Counted from the first letter of the stretch, positions 6,646-14,224 are shown. The stretch: 20,032 bases of DNA from an uncultured Corynebacterium sp. (GCF_937999985.1 NZ_CALLDG010000073.1:1-20032); one strand, 5' to 3'. Notes: a model not told the origin generated them from the sequence alone. A program made the numbers and translations.

Positions 6646-7851
6646 TTGCCCGACTCAGACTCACTGCCTGGCGAAACCATACGCAGCGCCAGGCCGGGCG
6701 GGTTCCAACTACCCAGCCCCGCGAAGCTGGCCACTCTGGCTTTGCTGACTGTCCTGTCGATCGCCGCAGGTTTCGCCTGCGAGGCGGTGGGAGTACCCGC
6801 CGCCTGGATCTTTTCCTTCCTGATCGTCTTCGGCGTCTACGCCATCTTCAGCGACCGACAGGTCAGCCCGCCTAAAAAGGCGATGATTCCCTCCCAGGTG
6901 ATCATCGCCCTTTTGTGTTCCTCGCCCCTGACCACCATCGACTTCGGCACCATCGTCTCTTATGCCGGACCGACGGCCATGTCGCTGATCGTCACGCTGG
7001 CGGTGTGCCTGCTGGCCTCCTGGCTGCTGGTGCGCATCCACCGGGTTGGCCCGGCCACGTCGGTGCTGGCCACCCTCGCGGGCGGCGCCAGCGCGATGGT
7101 GATGCTCTCCCGGGAGCTCAACGCGGACACGCGCTTTGTCACCCTCACCCAGTACCTGCGCGTTTCCATCATCGTCCTCACACTTCCCGGGCTGGTCACG
7201 CTGCTCGGTCGCGTCGAAGGCGGCGAGGCAGATGCGGCCGAGGGGGCGTCAACAGGAAAAGAAAGTCTCCTCGACGGGCTGCAGACGAACTGGCAGGGCG
7301 TGGTAGGCGCGGTGGTTGTGGGGCTGGCCGTGTGGGCGTTTACGCGGCTGACGGCGCGGTGGTTCAACATCAGCTCGCCATACCTGCTGCTGAGCATCGC
7401 GTTCGCCATGATCGGCGTGATGGTGTTCAACGTGCCTCACGAGTTCATCGCGCCGAACGGGCTGCTGGAGAAGCTGGCGTACGCACTCGTCGGCGTACAA
7501 GCCGGCGGCACCCTGACGAAGGGCGCGCTGCGGCAATTCGTGAAGGCCCTGCCCGTGATCCTGGGCGTGATCGCCCTGATGATCGCCAGCTCTATCGGCA
7601 CGGCCTTCGCCATCGCTGGCCTATGGGACTTTAAGGTTCTGGACGCCTACCTCGCCACCGTACCGGGCGGCATCTACGCAGTTCTCGCATTTGCGCACGA
7701 CGCTGGCAGCCAGCCGATCGTCACGGTCATTCAAGTAATGCGCATGATCGCCATGCTGGTGGTGGGCGCTTACGCGCCGCAGATCATCCGGTGGGTGTTC
7801 GGCGCGGGCGCGGCCGATGGGCGGGCGGAGCCGCGCGAAACGCAGCGCTAG
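6646..7851 (+). CDS. AbrB-family (ammonia-monooxygenase-like duplicated domain) membrane protein
   Basis: The protein of about 401 aa is strongly hydrophobic, with roughly ten membrane helices arranged as two similar halves. These match the AbrB_dup domain often annotated as putative ammonia monooxygenase or AbrB family transcriptional regulator; both names are misleading. Repeated features include the AGFACEAVGVPAAWIFSF entry segment, ATLAGGASAMVMLSREL at the end of half one, and ATVPGGIYAVLAFAHDAGSQP at the end of half two. Transport or membrane sensing is likely, but substrate is unknown. The start is uncertain: TTG 6646 lies 10 nt after the DUF3618 stop and avoids overlap, while TTG 6568 would overlap that gene. 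Both are weak, and close spacing suggests co-transcription with DUF3618. Confidence 0.8.
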   Translation: MPDSDSLPGETIRSARPGGFQLPSPAKLATLALLTVLSIAAGFACEAVGVPAAWIFSFLIVFGVYAIFSDRQVSPPKKAMIPSQVIIALLCSSPLTTIDFGTIVSYAGPTAMSLIVTLAVCLLASWLLVRIHRVGPATSVLATLAGGASAMVMLSRELNADTRFVTLTQYLRVSIIVLTLPGLVTLLGRVEGGEADAAEGASTGKESLLDGLQTNWQGVVGAVVVGLAVWAFTRLTARWFNISSPYLLLSIAFAMIGVMVFNVPHEFIAPNGLLEKLAYALVGVQAGGTLTKGALRQFVKALPVILGVIALMIASSIGTAFAIAGLWDFKVLDAYLATVPGGIYAVLAFAHDAGSQPIVTVIQVMRMIAMLVVGAYAPQIIRWVFGAGAADGRAEPRETQR

Positions 7852-7931
7852 CGGGCTGTGTTAGGGGGAGCTGGCTCTGTGGTCCGCACACACTGGGAGC
7901 GCCAAAGGGAGCGGGCCTGATGGCCTTGTGG

Positions 7932-9002
7932 TTAGCGCTGGGCGGGGGAGAGTGAGGCGGCGTCCGCAAGAATCTCCATCGACCGCAGCGACTCGGCCGT
8001 CGACGGCGACTGCAGCGACACCATGAGTTCGTCGGCTTGAGCGTGCGTGCGGAACTCCTCGAGGTAACGGCGGACAACATCGCCCGTGCCGACGGCGGAG
8101 TAGCGCAGCATATCGAGGATCTGCTGGCCGGCGGGGGAATCGATGAGCATGTCCAGCTCCTCCTCCGTTAGGCTGCGGCCGCGACCGGCCATGACACGCA
8201 CGCGGGTGCGGCAGACCTGGCGCCATTGCTCGTCGGCTTCCTCCTGCGTGTCGGCGGCGGTGACGTTGACCGCGGCGATGACGTAGGGCTCCGGGTGGGC
8301 TTCCGAGGGCTGGTAGTTATCGCGGTACACCTGCACCGCCTGCGTGAGGGCAGCGGGCGCGAAGTGGCTGGCGAAGCTGTACGGCAGCCCCAGGTGCGCG
8401 GCCAGCTGCGCGCCGAACAGAGAGGAGCCCAGGATGTACAGAGGCACCTTCGTGCCCATGCCCGGTACGGCCTCCACGCCGGGGATCTTCGACGGGCCGT
8501 TGAGGTAGCCGTAGAGCTCGGCGACATCCTGCGGGAAGGTCTCCGCGGCGGACGGCTCGCGGCGCAGGGCGCGTAGGGTCATCTGGTCGGTGCCGGGGGC
8601 GCGGCCGAGGCCCAGGTCAATGCGGCCGGGGTGCAGCTCCGCGAGGGTGCCGAACTGCTCGGCGATGACCAGCGGGGCGTGGTTCGGGAGCATGACGCCA
8701 CCCGCGCCCAAGTTGATAGTGGAAGTCTTCGCCGCGATGTGAGCGATGAGGACCGCGGGGGCGGAGCTGGCGATGGACTTCATGTTGTGGTGCTCGGAAT
8801 ACCAGATGCGCTCGAATCCTAGCTTCTCGGCCTGCTGGGCCCACTGGACGGAGCGGTCGAAAGCGTCCGCGGGGCGTTCGCCCTTGTAGACAGTGGCGAA
8901 GTCGAGGAGGCTCAGCGGGGCTAGGGAGCTTGCTGGGTTTTCCTTGTTCGCTGGGGTGTTGTCGTTCGCCGGGGTAATGCCGTCCGCTGGGGTATCCGTC
9001 AT
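7932..9002 (-). CDS. LLM-class flavin-dependent oxidoreductase (luciferase-like)
   Basis: The 356-aa enzyme belongs to the bacterial-luciferase-like superfamily of the YhbW/MsnO8 type, TIM-barrel enzymes that use reduced FMN and oxygen. The sequence shows PLSLLDFATV near residue 30, then AEKLGFERIWYSEHHN, TINLGAGGVMLPNHAPLVIAEQFGTL, and GRIDLGLGRAPGTD, all family hallmarks. A late LYILGSS segment is also typical. Substrate is unknown. The first 25 residues are a low-complexity TPA-containing leader (PADGITPANDNTPANKENPAS) coded by 18-bp degenerate repeats and not part of the fold. The ATG at 9002 has AAGGAGGA about 12 nt upstream, slightly far. It converges on the AbrB-type gene, 80 nt away. 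Confidence 0.88.
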   Translation of the reverse strand: MTDTPADGITPANDNTPANKENPASSLAPLSLLDFATVYKGERPADAFDRSVQWAQQAEKLGFERIWYSEHHNMKSIASSAPAVLIAHIAAKTSTINLGAGGVMLPNHAPLVIAEQFGTLAELHPGRIDLGLGRAPGTDQMTLRALRREPSAAETFPQDVAELYGYLNGPSKIPGVEAVPGMGTKVPLYILGSSLFGAQLAAHLGLPYSFASHFAPAALTQAVQVYRDNYQPSEAHPEPYVIAAVNVTAADTQEEADEQWRQVCRTRVRVMAGRGRSLTEEELDMLIDSPAGQQILDMLRYSAVGTGDVVRRYLEEFRTHAQADELMVSLQSPSTAESLRSMEILADAASLSPAQR

Positions 9003-9242
9003 GGTGGTTTAGGTTCCTCCTTGGTTTCAGGGCGCTATCGGCCTGCGTACTCGATTAACGACAACTGCTATGGCAGAGCGGATATTCCCATGGGGAGGGG
9101 CCTACGGTCCCGTGGGGGCAGAGAAGAGGGGCGGTCGGATCAACTCCGGCGGTTTCTACCTCGCAAACTATCTTGCAAACTGCCTCGCAGTGGCCGACGA
9201 CTGCGTCGCAGTGGCCGACGATCGCTGCGGATCAGTGGGCAG
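9003..9242. other. Intergenic region with short tandem repeats
   Basis: No convincing gene is seen. At 9184-9225 two 21-bp units (sharing TCGCAGTGGCCGACGA) are in tandem. They are preceded by two shorter copies containing TCGCAAACT/TTGCAAACT at about 9160-9183. Short open frames over this stretch read into the MITE-like element and look spurious. The ribosome site of the luciferase-like gene (minus strand) is at 9014-9022. Confidence 0.6.
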
Positions 9243-9354
9243 ATGTCCCAAATCTTCCACTCTACTTTTATAACCTTTCTGTTTGCGCTGGTCAGGCGCT
9301 TTTGATGGAGTCGTCAAATCGCCCAAAATCTCGAAAGTGGAAGATTTGGGACAT
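9243..9354. mobile_element. MITE-like 112-bp element, copy 1
   Basis: The element starts with ATGTCCCAAATCTTCCACT (9243-9261) and ends with its exact reverse complement (9336-9354). The 74-bp interior has no coding potential. A second copy of the same length, with identical 19-bp ends and about 80% interior identity, is at 13143-13254 in the same orientation. No target-site duplication is obvious, so non-mobile explanations (a structured RNA) stay open. Confidence 0.75.
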
Positions 9355-9362
9355 TTGGCTCT

Positions 9363-10038
9363 TTACCGTCTCCATAGCGGATACCGGGCAGGTGGCTTCA
9401 CTTTGTACCCTTGCTGTTCCAAGAGCTTGATGGCAAGGTCCAGGTTTTTGCGGATCACGGTTTCCGCTTGTTTCGACAGGTATCGGTTTCTGCCTCGTTC
9501 TATGTGCTGTTGCCAACCGTCATGCGTCTGCGCATTGAATTCGTTGGCAAGAAGCTCAATCACATCTTCAAGGCAGACGCGAAAACGCTCATCTCCCATC
9601 GGATAGTGAATATCTTGCTGTTGAGCTGCGGCATCGTAATTTCCTGCTCTAGCGAGTAAGAGGCCAAGGGGGACTGAGTCGGAATGAAACTGGAAGTGGC
9701 TGGCAGGCTTGTTACGAGAATTTCTGTCGTATTCGAAGCGAACTACTGGGCGATACTTTTGGCCAGACTGGTACTGAACTTTGAAGGTGCTTGACTCTAT
9801 CGCCAGATGTTTCTTGGTTGAATTAGTGCATAGGCGAAATTCGCAGGCTAACTGCAGCTTCTTACTTTTCGAGTGTCCAATCTCAAGTTGTTTCGAACGT
9901 TTGATTACCGCCCTGAGTTTTTTCCTCGTTGATCTCGAAAGTGCTAGCCGTGATCTCGCCTTCGAGTGTCGCGTCGAGGAGAGTAGCGATTTCTTGCGCG
10001 AACTCCGTGGCGTGTTGCTCGAAAGCCACGCTATCCAA
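9363..10038 (-). pseudogene. Hypothetical protein, frameshifted at an A6 run
   Basis: Two frames together make one protein-like sequence of about 224 aa. The first part starts at TTG 10038 (GAAGG 9 nt ahead), reads MDSVAFEQHATEFAQEIATLL and on to EINEEK, then ends at a TGA at 9883-9885 if unshifted. The second frame is open without a stop from 10043 to 9363 but contains no ATG or GTG before 9599. It takes over at the A6 run (9918-9923) with LRAVIKRSKQLEIG and continues with RPVVRFEYDR, PASHFQFHSD and a GDERFRVCLEDVIELLANEF helix. Skipping one base at the run joins them. Calling only the downstream piece would give a false 78-aa protein. No family is recognised with confidence. It could be a pseudogene, a sequencing homopolymer error or programmed frameshifting. 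Third positions are richer in A/T than in neighbours, suggesting acquisition. Confidence 0.7.
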
Positions 10039-10043
10039 TGTGA

Positions 10044-10235
10044 TTAGCCTTCAATCAGCCAAGTGAGGGACTCGTAGCGATCCAAAAGGTCAGCCTCTTT
10101 GACGTCGAGCGCATCCGCTGCGCGAAGGCGACGCAGGCCATCCACGCCGAGGGGACCCATTTGCTTCACAACCTTGGCACGTTCAGCGCGCAGTTCGGCG
10201 CTGGTCTGGGTGCGCGGAGTTAATGGCGTAGCCAT
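10044..10235 (-). CDS. Small hypothetical protein, first gene of a two-gene operon
   Basis: The 63-aa charged, helix-rich protein begins MATPLTPRTQTSAELRAERA and ends LLDRYESLTWLIEG. The ATG at 10235 is preceded by GGAGAG at good spacing; a longer upstream reading runs through the promoter and is rejected. No known domain is recognised. Its stop is 5 nt before the TTG start of the next gene, so the pair is co-translated. The small-gene-first layout, with a palindrome in the promoter, resembles toxin-antitoxin or regulator-effector pairs, but nothing in the sequence proves such a role. Confidence 0.7.
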   Translation of the reverse strand: MATPLTPRTQTSAELRAERAKVVKQMGPLGVDGLRRLRAADALDVKEADLLDRYESLTWLIEG

Positions 10236-10272
10236 GATCTCTCCAATCGTTGTGTGTGAGCCGTGTATCTGA

Positions 10273-10296
10273 AGTATATAACGCAGGTTGTACAAC
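10273..10296 (-). promoter_or_regulatory. Promoter of the small operon with a palindromic operator candidate
   Basis: On the minus strand TATACT (10278-10273) is a good -10. A perfect 10-bp palindrome, GTTGTACAAC, lies at 10287-10296, 8 bp upstream between the -10 and -35 positions, where a repressor would block polymerase. No good -35 hexamer is seen. Confidence 0.4.
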
Positions 10297-10347
10297 GCGG
10301 GGGGAGACAATAGGGCGTGGCTGTTGAAGCCGATGAAGTCAAAGCAA

Positions 10348-10388
10348 AACCCTCGCCCGTTGGATAAGATTCCAAGCGAACGAGGGTT
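10348..10388 (-). terminator. Terminator of tRNA-Lys
   Basis: On the minus strand AACCCTCG (10388-10381) pairs with CGAGGGTT (10355-10348), with a further CG pair inside after a two-base mismatch, followed by TTGCTTT. It lies 6 nt after the tRNA. Confidence 0.75.
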
Positions 10389-10394
10389 GAAATG

Positions 10395-10467
<73 letters not shown>

Positions 10468-10508
10468 GCGTTATTCGAAGCGCTGCGCGCCTCGGCAACG
10501 TGGAAAAC

Positions 10509-10536
10509 TTTATACCCAGACGGCCTAACAATACAA
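10509..10536 (-). promoter_or_regulatory. Candidate promoter of tRNA-Lys
   Basis: On the minus strand TTGTAT (10536-10531) and TATAAA (10514-10509) are 16 bp apart, about 40 nt before the mature tRNA 5' end. Confidence 0.45.
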
Positions 10537-10814
10537 ATCGCCAGTTCAGAGTGGGTAAATTGATGCATGCTTTAGACGGCTCATGCGGACGTTTGCGCCC
10601 CGTGCGGCGCCTGGTAAGAGTCCCGCATCCGCTGCACGCATACCCCGCGCAGTGCGCCGCCGGGCGGCTCGCCGGAAACCCCACACCGTTTATAACGTTT
10701 ACGCTACGAACTGCTGGAACCCGCCGAAATGACTAACGCTCCACTGCAGCCAAGCGTTAAGGTTTAGGACAGTCACTTTTCTTACACACACCTTTCCCTT
10801 TCTTGGAGTTAGTC
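10537..10814. other. Upstream region of the L,D-transpeptidase gene
   Basis: No gene is seen here. An inverted repeat, TAACGCT (10734-10740) with AGCGTTA (10753-10759), lies about 55 nt before the L,D-transpeptidase start and could be an operator. AT-rich TTTATAACGTTTACG at about 10689 may hold the promoter. The last bases hold the ribosome site GGAG (10805-10808). Confidence 0.4.
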
Positions 10815-12023
10815 TTGCGCAACACCAAGGTTTTTGGACAAACCTTCTCACGGATCACTGCGGCGTCACTAAGTATCGCCCTAGTTACCTTCACCGCATC
10901 GTGCACCATCGACCGCGACAGCGACGAACCGCAGATCAGCTCCAACGCCTCAACCGGCGAGAACGGCGAGGGCGAAGAGAAGAAGGAAGAAAACAAGCTG
11001 ACCTCCAACGTGAAGGACGGCGACACCGAGGTCGACGTCACCGAGCACGTGCAGGTCAAGGGTGACAAGAAGATCGACAAGGTCTCGCTGACCAACGACG
11101 CAGGCGAGGAAGTCAAGGGTAAGTTCAACGAGGACAAGACCGAGTGGACCGTCCCCACCAAGCTCGGCTACTCGCGCACCTACACCCTCACCGCGAAGTC
11201 CGGCGACCAGAAACTTGAGCAGACGTTCACCACCATGACCCCCGGCATGACGCTCAACGGTGCCCTGGCTCCGCTTGACGGGTCGACCGTAGGCATCGGC
11301 CAAACCATCTCTCTTCGTTTTGACGCCCCAGTGGAAAACCGCAAGGCAGTGGAAGATGCCATCACCGTGGAAACCACGCCGAAAGTGGAAGGTGCTTTCT
11401 ACTGGATCACGGCCCAGGAGGTGCGCTGGCGCCCAGAGAAGTACTGGAAGCCCGGCACCAAGGTCAACGTGAAGGCCAACCTGTACGGCACGAAGATCGG
11501 CGAAGGCGTGTACGGCGGCGAAGACCGCAGCGCGAAGTTCACCATCGGCGATGCGATGCGTGCCATCGTGGACGACAGCACCAAGATGATGACCATCAAG
11601 AAGAACGGCAAGACCGTGCAGACCATGCCGGTCTCCCTGGGGCGGGACTACCAGTACCCCACGCCGAACGGCAAATACATCATCGGCGACCAGTTCGAGA
11701 CGCTGACCATGGACTCTTCGACGTTCGGACTGACTGGTGCGGGGTCTTACGTGACGGACGTGCAGTACGCGACGCAGATGAGCTACTCCGGTATTTACAT
11801 CCACGCCGCGCCGTGGAGCGTGTACGCGCAAGGCAATACCAACACTTCGCACGGCTGTGTGAACGTGAGCGTCGAGAACGCCGCCTGGGTGTTTAACAAC
11901 ATGAAGCGCGGCGACATCGTTGAGGTGAAGAACACGCAGGGTGAGACCCTGAACGGCTCCGATGGCCTGGGCGACTGGAACATCCCGTGGAAGACCTGGA
12001 AGGCCGGGAACACGGAGGGGTAG
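10815..12023 (+). CDS. L,D-transpeptidase with Ig-like domains, probable lipoprotein
   Basis: This enzyme makes 3-3 cross-links between meso-diaminopimelate residues of peptidoglycan. Its YkuD catalytic domain ends with YIHAAPWSV and, 11 residues on, SHGCVN (His346, Cys348 by this start), the exact pattern of the family. Upstream are two Ig-like domains as in mycobacterial Ldt enzymes, and before these an acidic, Glu/Lys-rich linker. The N-terminus has a basic start, a hydrophobic stretch and VTFTASC, a relaxed lipobox, so it is probably a lipid-anchored exported protein. TTG 10815 was chosen for its ribosome site GGAG 6 nt ahead; TTG 10803 gives four more residues. In mycobacteria the ldtB gene also lies in this neighbourhood. 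No partner gene shares its operon. Confidence 0.93.
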   Translation: MRNTKVFGQTFSRITAASLSIALVTFTASCTIDRDSDEPQISSNASTGENGEGEEKKEENKLTSNVKDGDTEVDVTEHVQVKGDKKIDKVSLTNDAGEEVKGKFNEDKTEWTVPTKLGYSRTYTLTAKSGDQKLEQTFTTMTPGMTLNGALAPLDGSTVGIGQTISLRFDAPVENRKAVEDAITVETTPKVEGAFYWITAQEVRWRPEKYWKPGTKVNVKANLYGTKIGEGVYGGEDRSAKFTIGDAMRAIVDDSTKMMTIKKNGKTVQTMPVSLGRDYQYPTPNGKYIIGDQFETLTMDSSTFGLTGAGSYVTDVQYATQMSYSGIYIHAAPWSVYAQGNTNTSHGCVNVSVENAAWVFNNMKRGDIVEVKNTQGETLNGSDGLGDWNIPWKTWKAGNTEG

Positions 12024-12054
12024 CTAGGGCTGGTGCTGCAGGCTAGTGCTAGCG

Positions 12055-12122
12055 CTAGCGTAGGCGCGCGGCGCGGGGCGCAACCTAGCGCCTGCTACCT
12101 AGCGCAGGCGCGCGGCGCGGGG
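12055..12122. repeat. Direct repeat duplicating the 3' end of the phytoene synthase-like gene
   Basis: A 24-bp segment at 12099-12122 (last codons plus stop of the minus-strand gene) is repeated at 12055-12078 with a single mismatch, 44 bp away. The 12-bp palindrome GCTAGCGCTAGC lies next to it at 12048-12059. The duplicate copy lies after the stop codon and is not translated. Confidence 0.8.
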
Positions 12123-13085
12123 GATGGCGCGCGCGATGATCTTCGCCTTCTCGGCTCGCGGCACGCGCACGCGGGCCGTTTTCAGCTGTTCGACGGGGGT
12201 GCGGTCTAGTCGCTCGTTCAGCGCGGCGAACAGGTCGTGCGCGCCGAGCACCCCCACGCGGGCCGCCAGCGGCAGTAGCGCCATGGTGGCGTGCGCCTGG
12301 GCGAGCTCCTCGCGGATCTCGTCAACTAGCCCGGCCTTCGACTCTTCGGTGAGTTTCGGCAGGTAAGAGCGATGCAGCCCGACCGTATCCTCCTGGTAAT
12401 CTCGCAGGAAATTCACCTTCTGGAAGGCACTACCCAGCGCGTAGGCGCCCTTGTCCGTGCGCGAGCGCTGCTCTGCGGTCAGCGGGCGCCCGGCCTGCTC
12501 GGCGTGCGTGGCGAACACCGCGTTGCACATCCACCCGATCACGCCCGCGGATCCGTGTACGTAGGCGGCAAGTGGTAAGGGGTTGGAGCTAGGGGCGTCC
12601 GAACGCATGGACGCGAAGAAATCCACCGTCCAGGAACGGTCGAACCCCGCCCAGCGCGCTGTGACGGCGAAGGCGTGCGCGATGGGGTCGGTGCTGAAGC
12701 CGGTGTCCAGCGCCGTGAGGGTGGTGCGTTGGTAGTCGTCGAGGGGCTTTGTGACGCCGCAGGCCGACACGCCCAGCGCCTCAGCCGTACCGTCGACGAT
12801 TTCATCCGCGATGCGGGCGAGGGCGTAGATGTTGCGGATGTGCAGCTTGATCGTGGGCGCGAGGAGTTCGCTGGCCAGGTAGAAGCTGGTGGAGTAGTGG
12901 CGGATGATGCGGGAGGCCGCGGCGGTGGAGGCCTGCGTGTACAGCGCGCCGGGGTCGTCGTGGATGCTGGCGCTGGGGTGTGCGGTAGCGCTGGTGGAGG
13001 GGTGTGCGGTAGCGCTGGCGGAGGGGTGTGCGGTGGCGGTGGCGCTGAAGCGTGCGCGGAGGGGGAGTTTGGGCAGGCGGGCCAT
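12099..13085 (-). CDS. Phytoene/squalene synthase family protein
   Basis: The 328-aa enzyme belongs to the head-to-head prenyl synthase family, which joins two prenyl diphosphates (for example geranylgeranyl diphosphate to phytoene). Both Asp-rich motifs are intact: DEIVD at residues 94-98 and NFLRDYQED at 225-233. HYSTSFYLAS and a SYLP segment are also family marks. No crtI or other carotenoid gene is nearby, so it may act in a scattered pathway, or make squalene or another product. The ATG at 13085 is preceded by TAGCAT at 8 nt, a leaderless arrangement; a longer frame to 13358 would run through the MITE-like element and is rejected. Residues 14-40 are an ATAHPSAS repeat that lies outside the catalytic fold. 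Confidence 0.88.
   Translation of the reverse strand: MARLPKLPLRARFSATATAHPSASATAHPSTSATAHPSASIHDDPGALYTQASTAAASRIIRHYSTSFYLASELLAPTIKLHIRNIYALARIADEIVDGTAEALGVSACGVTKPLDDYQRTTLTALDTGFSTDPIAHAFAVTARWAGFDRSWTVDFFASMRSDAPSSNPLPLAAYVHGSAGVIGWMCNAVFATHAEQAGRPLTAEQRSRTDKGAYALGSAFQKVNFLRDYQEDTVGLHRSYLPKLTEESKAGLVDEIREELAQAHATMALLPLAARVGVLGAHDLFAALNERLDRTPVEQLKTARVRVPRAEKAKIIARAIPRAARLR
12975..13046 (-). repeat. Three 24-bp tandem repeats in the prenyl synthase N-terminus
   Basis: Units at 12975-12998, 12999-13022 and 13023-13046 share GGGGTGTGCGGT and code for the octapeptide ATAHPS(A/T)S. The first two differ at a single base; the third is more diverged. Being in frame, copy number can change without loss of the enzyme. 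Confidence 0.9.
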
Positions 13086-13093
13086 GATGATTA

Positions 13094-13099
13094 ATGCTA
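13094..13099 (-). promoter_or_regulatory. -10 box (TAGCAT) for leaderless prenyl synthase transcript
   Basis: On the minus strand TAGCAT ends 8 nt before the ATG at 13085, with no ribosome site between. Confidence 0.45.
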
Positions 13100-13142
13100 G
13101 CCCACGGGGGTTCAGAGGCTGGGGAGTGCCCTGGGAGGGCAA

Positions 13143-13254
13143 ATGTCCCAAATCTTCCACTCTACTTTTATATCTATTATGTTTGCGCTGGTAAGGACGT
13201 TTTGACGTATTCGTCAAAACCGAAAAAATCCTGAAAGTGGAAGATTTGGGACAT
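13143..13254. mobile_element. MITE-like 112-bp element, copy 2
   Basis: It has the same 19-bp perfect terminal inverted repeats as copy 1 (13143-13161 and 13236-13254) and the same length and orientation. Here pairing continues outward with gaps (GGAGGGC with GCCTTC), so the full stem may reach about 28 bp. The interior holds a small hairpin, TTTGACG with CGTCAAA, less perfect in copy 1. It lies between divergent genes, so it is not simply a terminator. Confidence 0.75.
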
Positions 13255-13279
13255 TCGCCTTCTAGAGGGGAGGGTGAAG

Positions 13280-13305
13280 TCCGCGAATATCCGCGCGTGT
13301 CCGCG
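13280..13305. repeat. Three TCCGCG boxes at exact 10-bp spacing
   Basis: TCCGCG starts at 13280, 13290 and 13300, one DNA turn apart, in the upstream region of the copper-chaperone gene. This looks like an iterated protein-binding site. Confidence 0.5.
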
Positions 13306-13362
13306 CGCATATTTTGGAGAATGCAGGCGTTGCGAGCCCATGCAGCCCGCAAAGACATGCTC

Positions 13363-13418
13363 GCTATGGCGTACCCGCTAAGGCGTACCTGCTAAGGCGT
13401 GCCCGCTATGGCATACCT
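13363..13418. repeat. Four tandem 14-bp repeats upstream of the copper-chaperone gene
   Basis: Units GCTATGGCGTACCC, GCTAAGGCGTACCT, GCTAAGGCGTGCCC and GCTATGGCATACCT run head to tail, about 75 nt before the ATG. Short open frames here are not convincing. An operator array is a possible reading. Confidence 0.75.
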
Positions 13419-13491
13419 TGGAATAAAGCGTGTTCCGAAGCGCTGAAAATTAAGAAGGCTACGAAAGCAACGTCAAAGAAAGGCAAGCATC

Positions 13492-13710
13492 ATGAGCGCA
13501 TACACCTACAACGTCACCGGAATGAGCTGCGGACACTGCGAAAACGCCGTCAAGGAGGAAGTTTCCAACCTTCCGGGTGTCACCAACATTGAGGTCAGCG
13601 CAGACAAGGGGCTGCTGACGTTCGAGCACGACGGGGCAGCAGGGGAGCTGACCGATCAGCAGGTCATCGACGCAGTCGACGAAGCCGGCTACGAGGCCAC
13701 CCGCGCATAG
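13492..13710 (+). CDS. Heavy-metal-associated (CopZ-like) copper chaperone
   Basis: The 72-aa protein is a single HMA domain with the metal-binding motif MSCGHC (Cys13 and Cys16) after the first beta strand, and a GYEA end typical of the ferredoxin-like fold. Proteins of this size bind Cu(I) in the cytoplasm and deliver it to a P-type ATPase or a regulator. The ATG has AAAGG at 13479-13483, 8 nt ahead. No ATPase gene is next to it, which is less common. The upstream region is full of short tandem repeats. Zinc or another soft metal is possible, but CxxC with the Met before it favours copper. Confidence 0.9.
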   Translation: MSAYTYNVTGMSCGHCENAVKEEVSNLPGVTNIEVSADKGLLTFEHDGAAGELTDQQVIDAVDEAGYEATRA

Positions 13711-13733
13711 CGCCCCGCCGCTAGAAGGGGCGC
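13710..13733. terminator. Hairpin between convergent genes
   Basis: GCGCCCC (13710-13716) pairs with GGGGCGC (13727-13733) over a 10-nt loop, spanning the ends of the copper-chaperone and flavin reductase-like genes. There is no T tract, so termination is only a suggestion. Confidence 0.35.
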
Positions 13734-14224
13734 AGCCCCGCAATGCTGTAGAACTGGTGGCCCAGGAAAAGCAGCGCCGAATCGTCGGAAATCTCCGACA
13801 CGTCCAGAACCTCCGCCGCCACCAGCGTAGATTCCCCCGCCTGAGCCGTATCTGAAATGCGCGCCCGCATCACGGCCCGGGAGTTGGGCAGCAGCGGCTC
13901 GCCCGTCTCGGCGGTCACCCACCCTTGAGATTCCGCGAAGCGGTCCGCGCCCGAGGTGGCGAAGGAGTGCGCGATGGGGGACTGGGCGTCATTAAGAAAG
14001 TGCACCAACATGCTGCTCGATCGCAACAATTTGCCTGCCGAGCCCGTGCGCTTCATCAGCGAGAAACTGATCGATAGCGGGTCGAGCGATAGCGAAGAGA
14101 CAGACGATGCGGTGAGGCCGACGGGCTCGCCGTCGACGGTCGCGGTGATGAGCGTTACCCCCGCCGGATGTCCGCGGAAGACATCTCGAAACGCTGCTTC
14201 AAGATCGGTGTTACTCATTAGCAT
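13721..14224 (-). CDS. Flavin reductase-like (FMN-binding split barrel) protein
   Basis: The 167-aa protein fits the flavin reductase-like domain family, which binds FMN and often supplies reduced flavin to a partner oxygenase using NAD(P)H. Visible family features are FRGHPAGVTLITATVDGEPVGLTASSVSSLSLDPLSISFSL near the start and the late LFLGHQFYSI segment (G-H-V/Q motif). The ATG at 14224 has AAAGG 7 nt upstream on the minus strand; ATG 14218 is an alternative two codons in. It lies 21 nt after tRNA-His on the same strand, so it may be co-transcribed with the tRNA. A partner oxygenase is not adjacent; the luciferase-like enzyme at 7932-9002 is a possible flavin user, but the link is speculation. 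Confidence 0.88.
   Translation of the reverse strand: MLMSNTDLEAAFRDVFRGHPAGVTLITATVDGEPVGLTASSVSSLSLDPLSISFSLMKRTGSAGKLLRSSSMLVHFLNDAQSPIAHSFATSGADRFAESQGWVTAETGEPLLPNSRAVMRARISDTAQAGESTLVAAEVLDVSEISDDSALLFLGHQFYSIAGLRPF

Noticed and set aside
9070..9273. 67-aa open frame before the first MITE-like element
   Set aside because: It is made of tandem repeats and the element end, lacks a ribosome site and resembles no family.
10950..11852. 300-aa open frame on the minus strand
   Set aside because: It is antisense to the L,D-transpeptidase gene and rich in His/Val/Leu/Gly from codon mirroring, with no domain.
13086..13358. 91-residue N-terminal extension of the prenyl synthase-like protein
   Set aside because: It would translate the MITE-like element and repeats; a -10 box is placed for a leaderless start at 13085.
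13363..13418. Possible CRISPR array
   Set aside because: The four 14-bp units are direct tandem repeats without spacers, and no cas gene is present.
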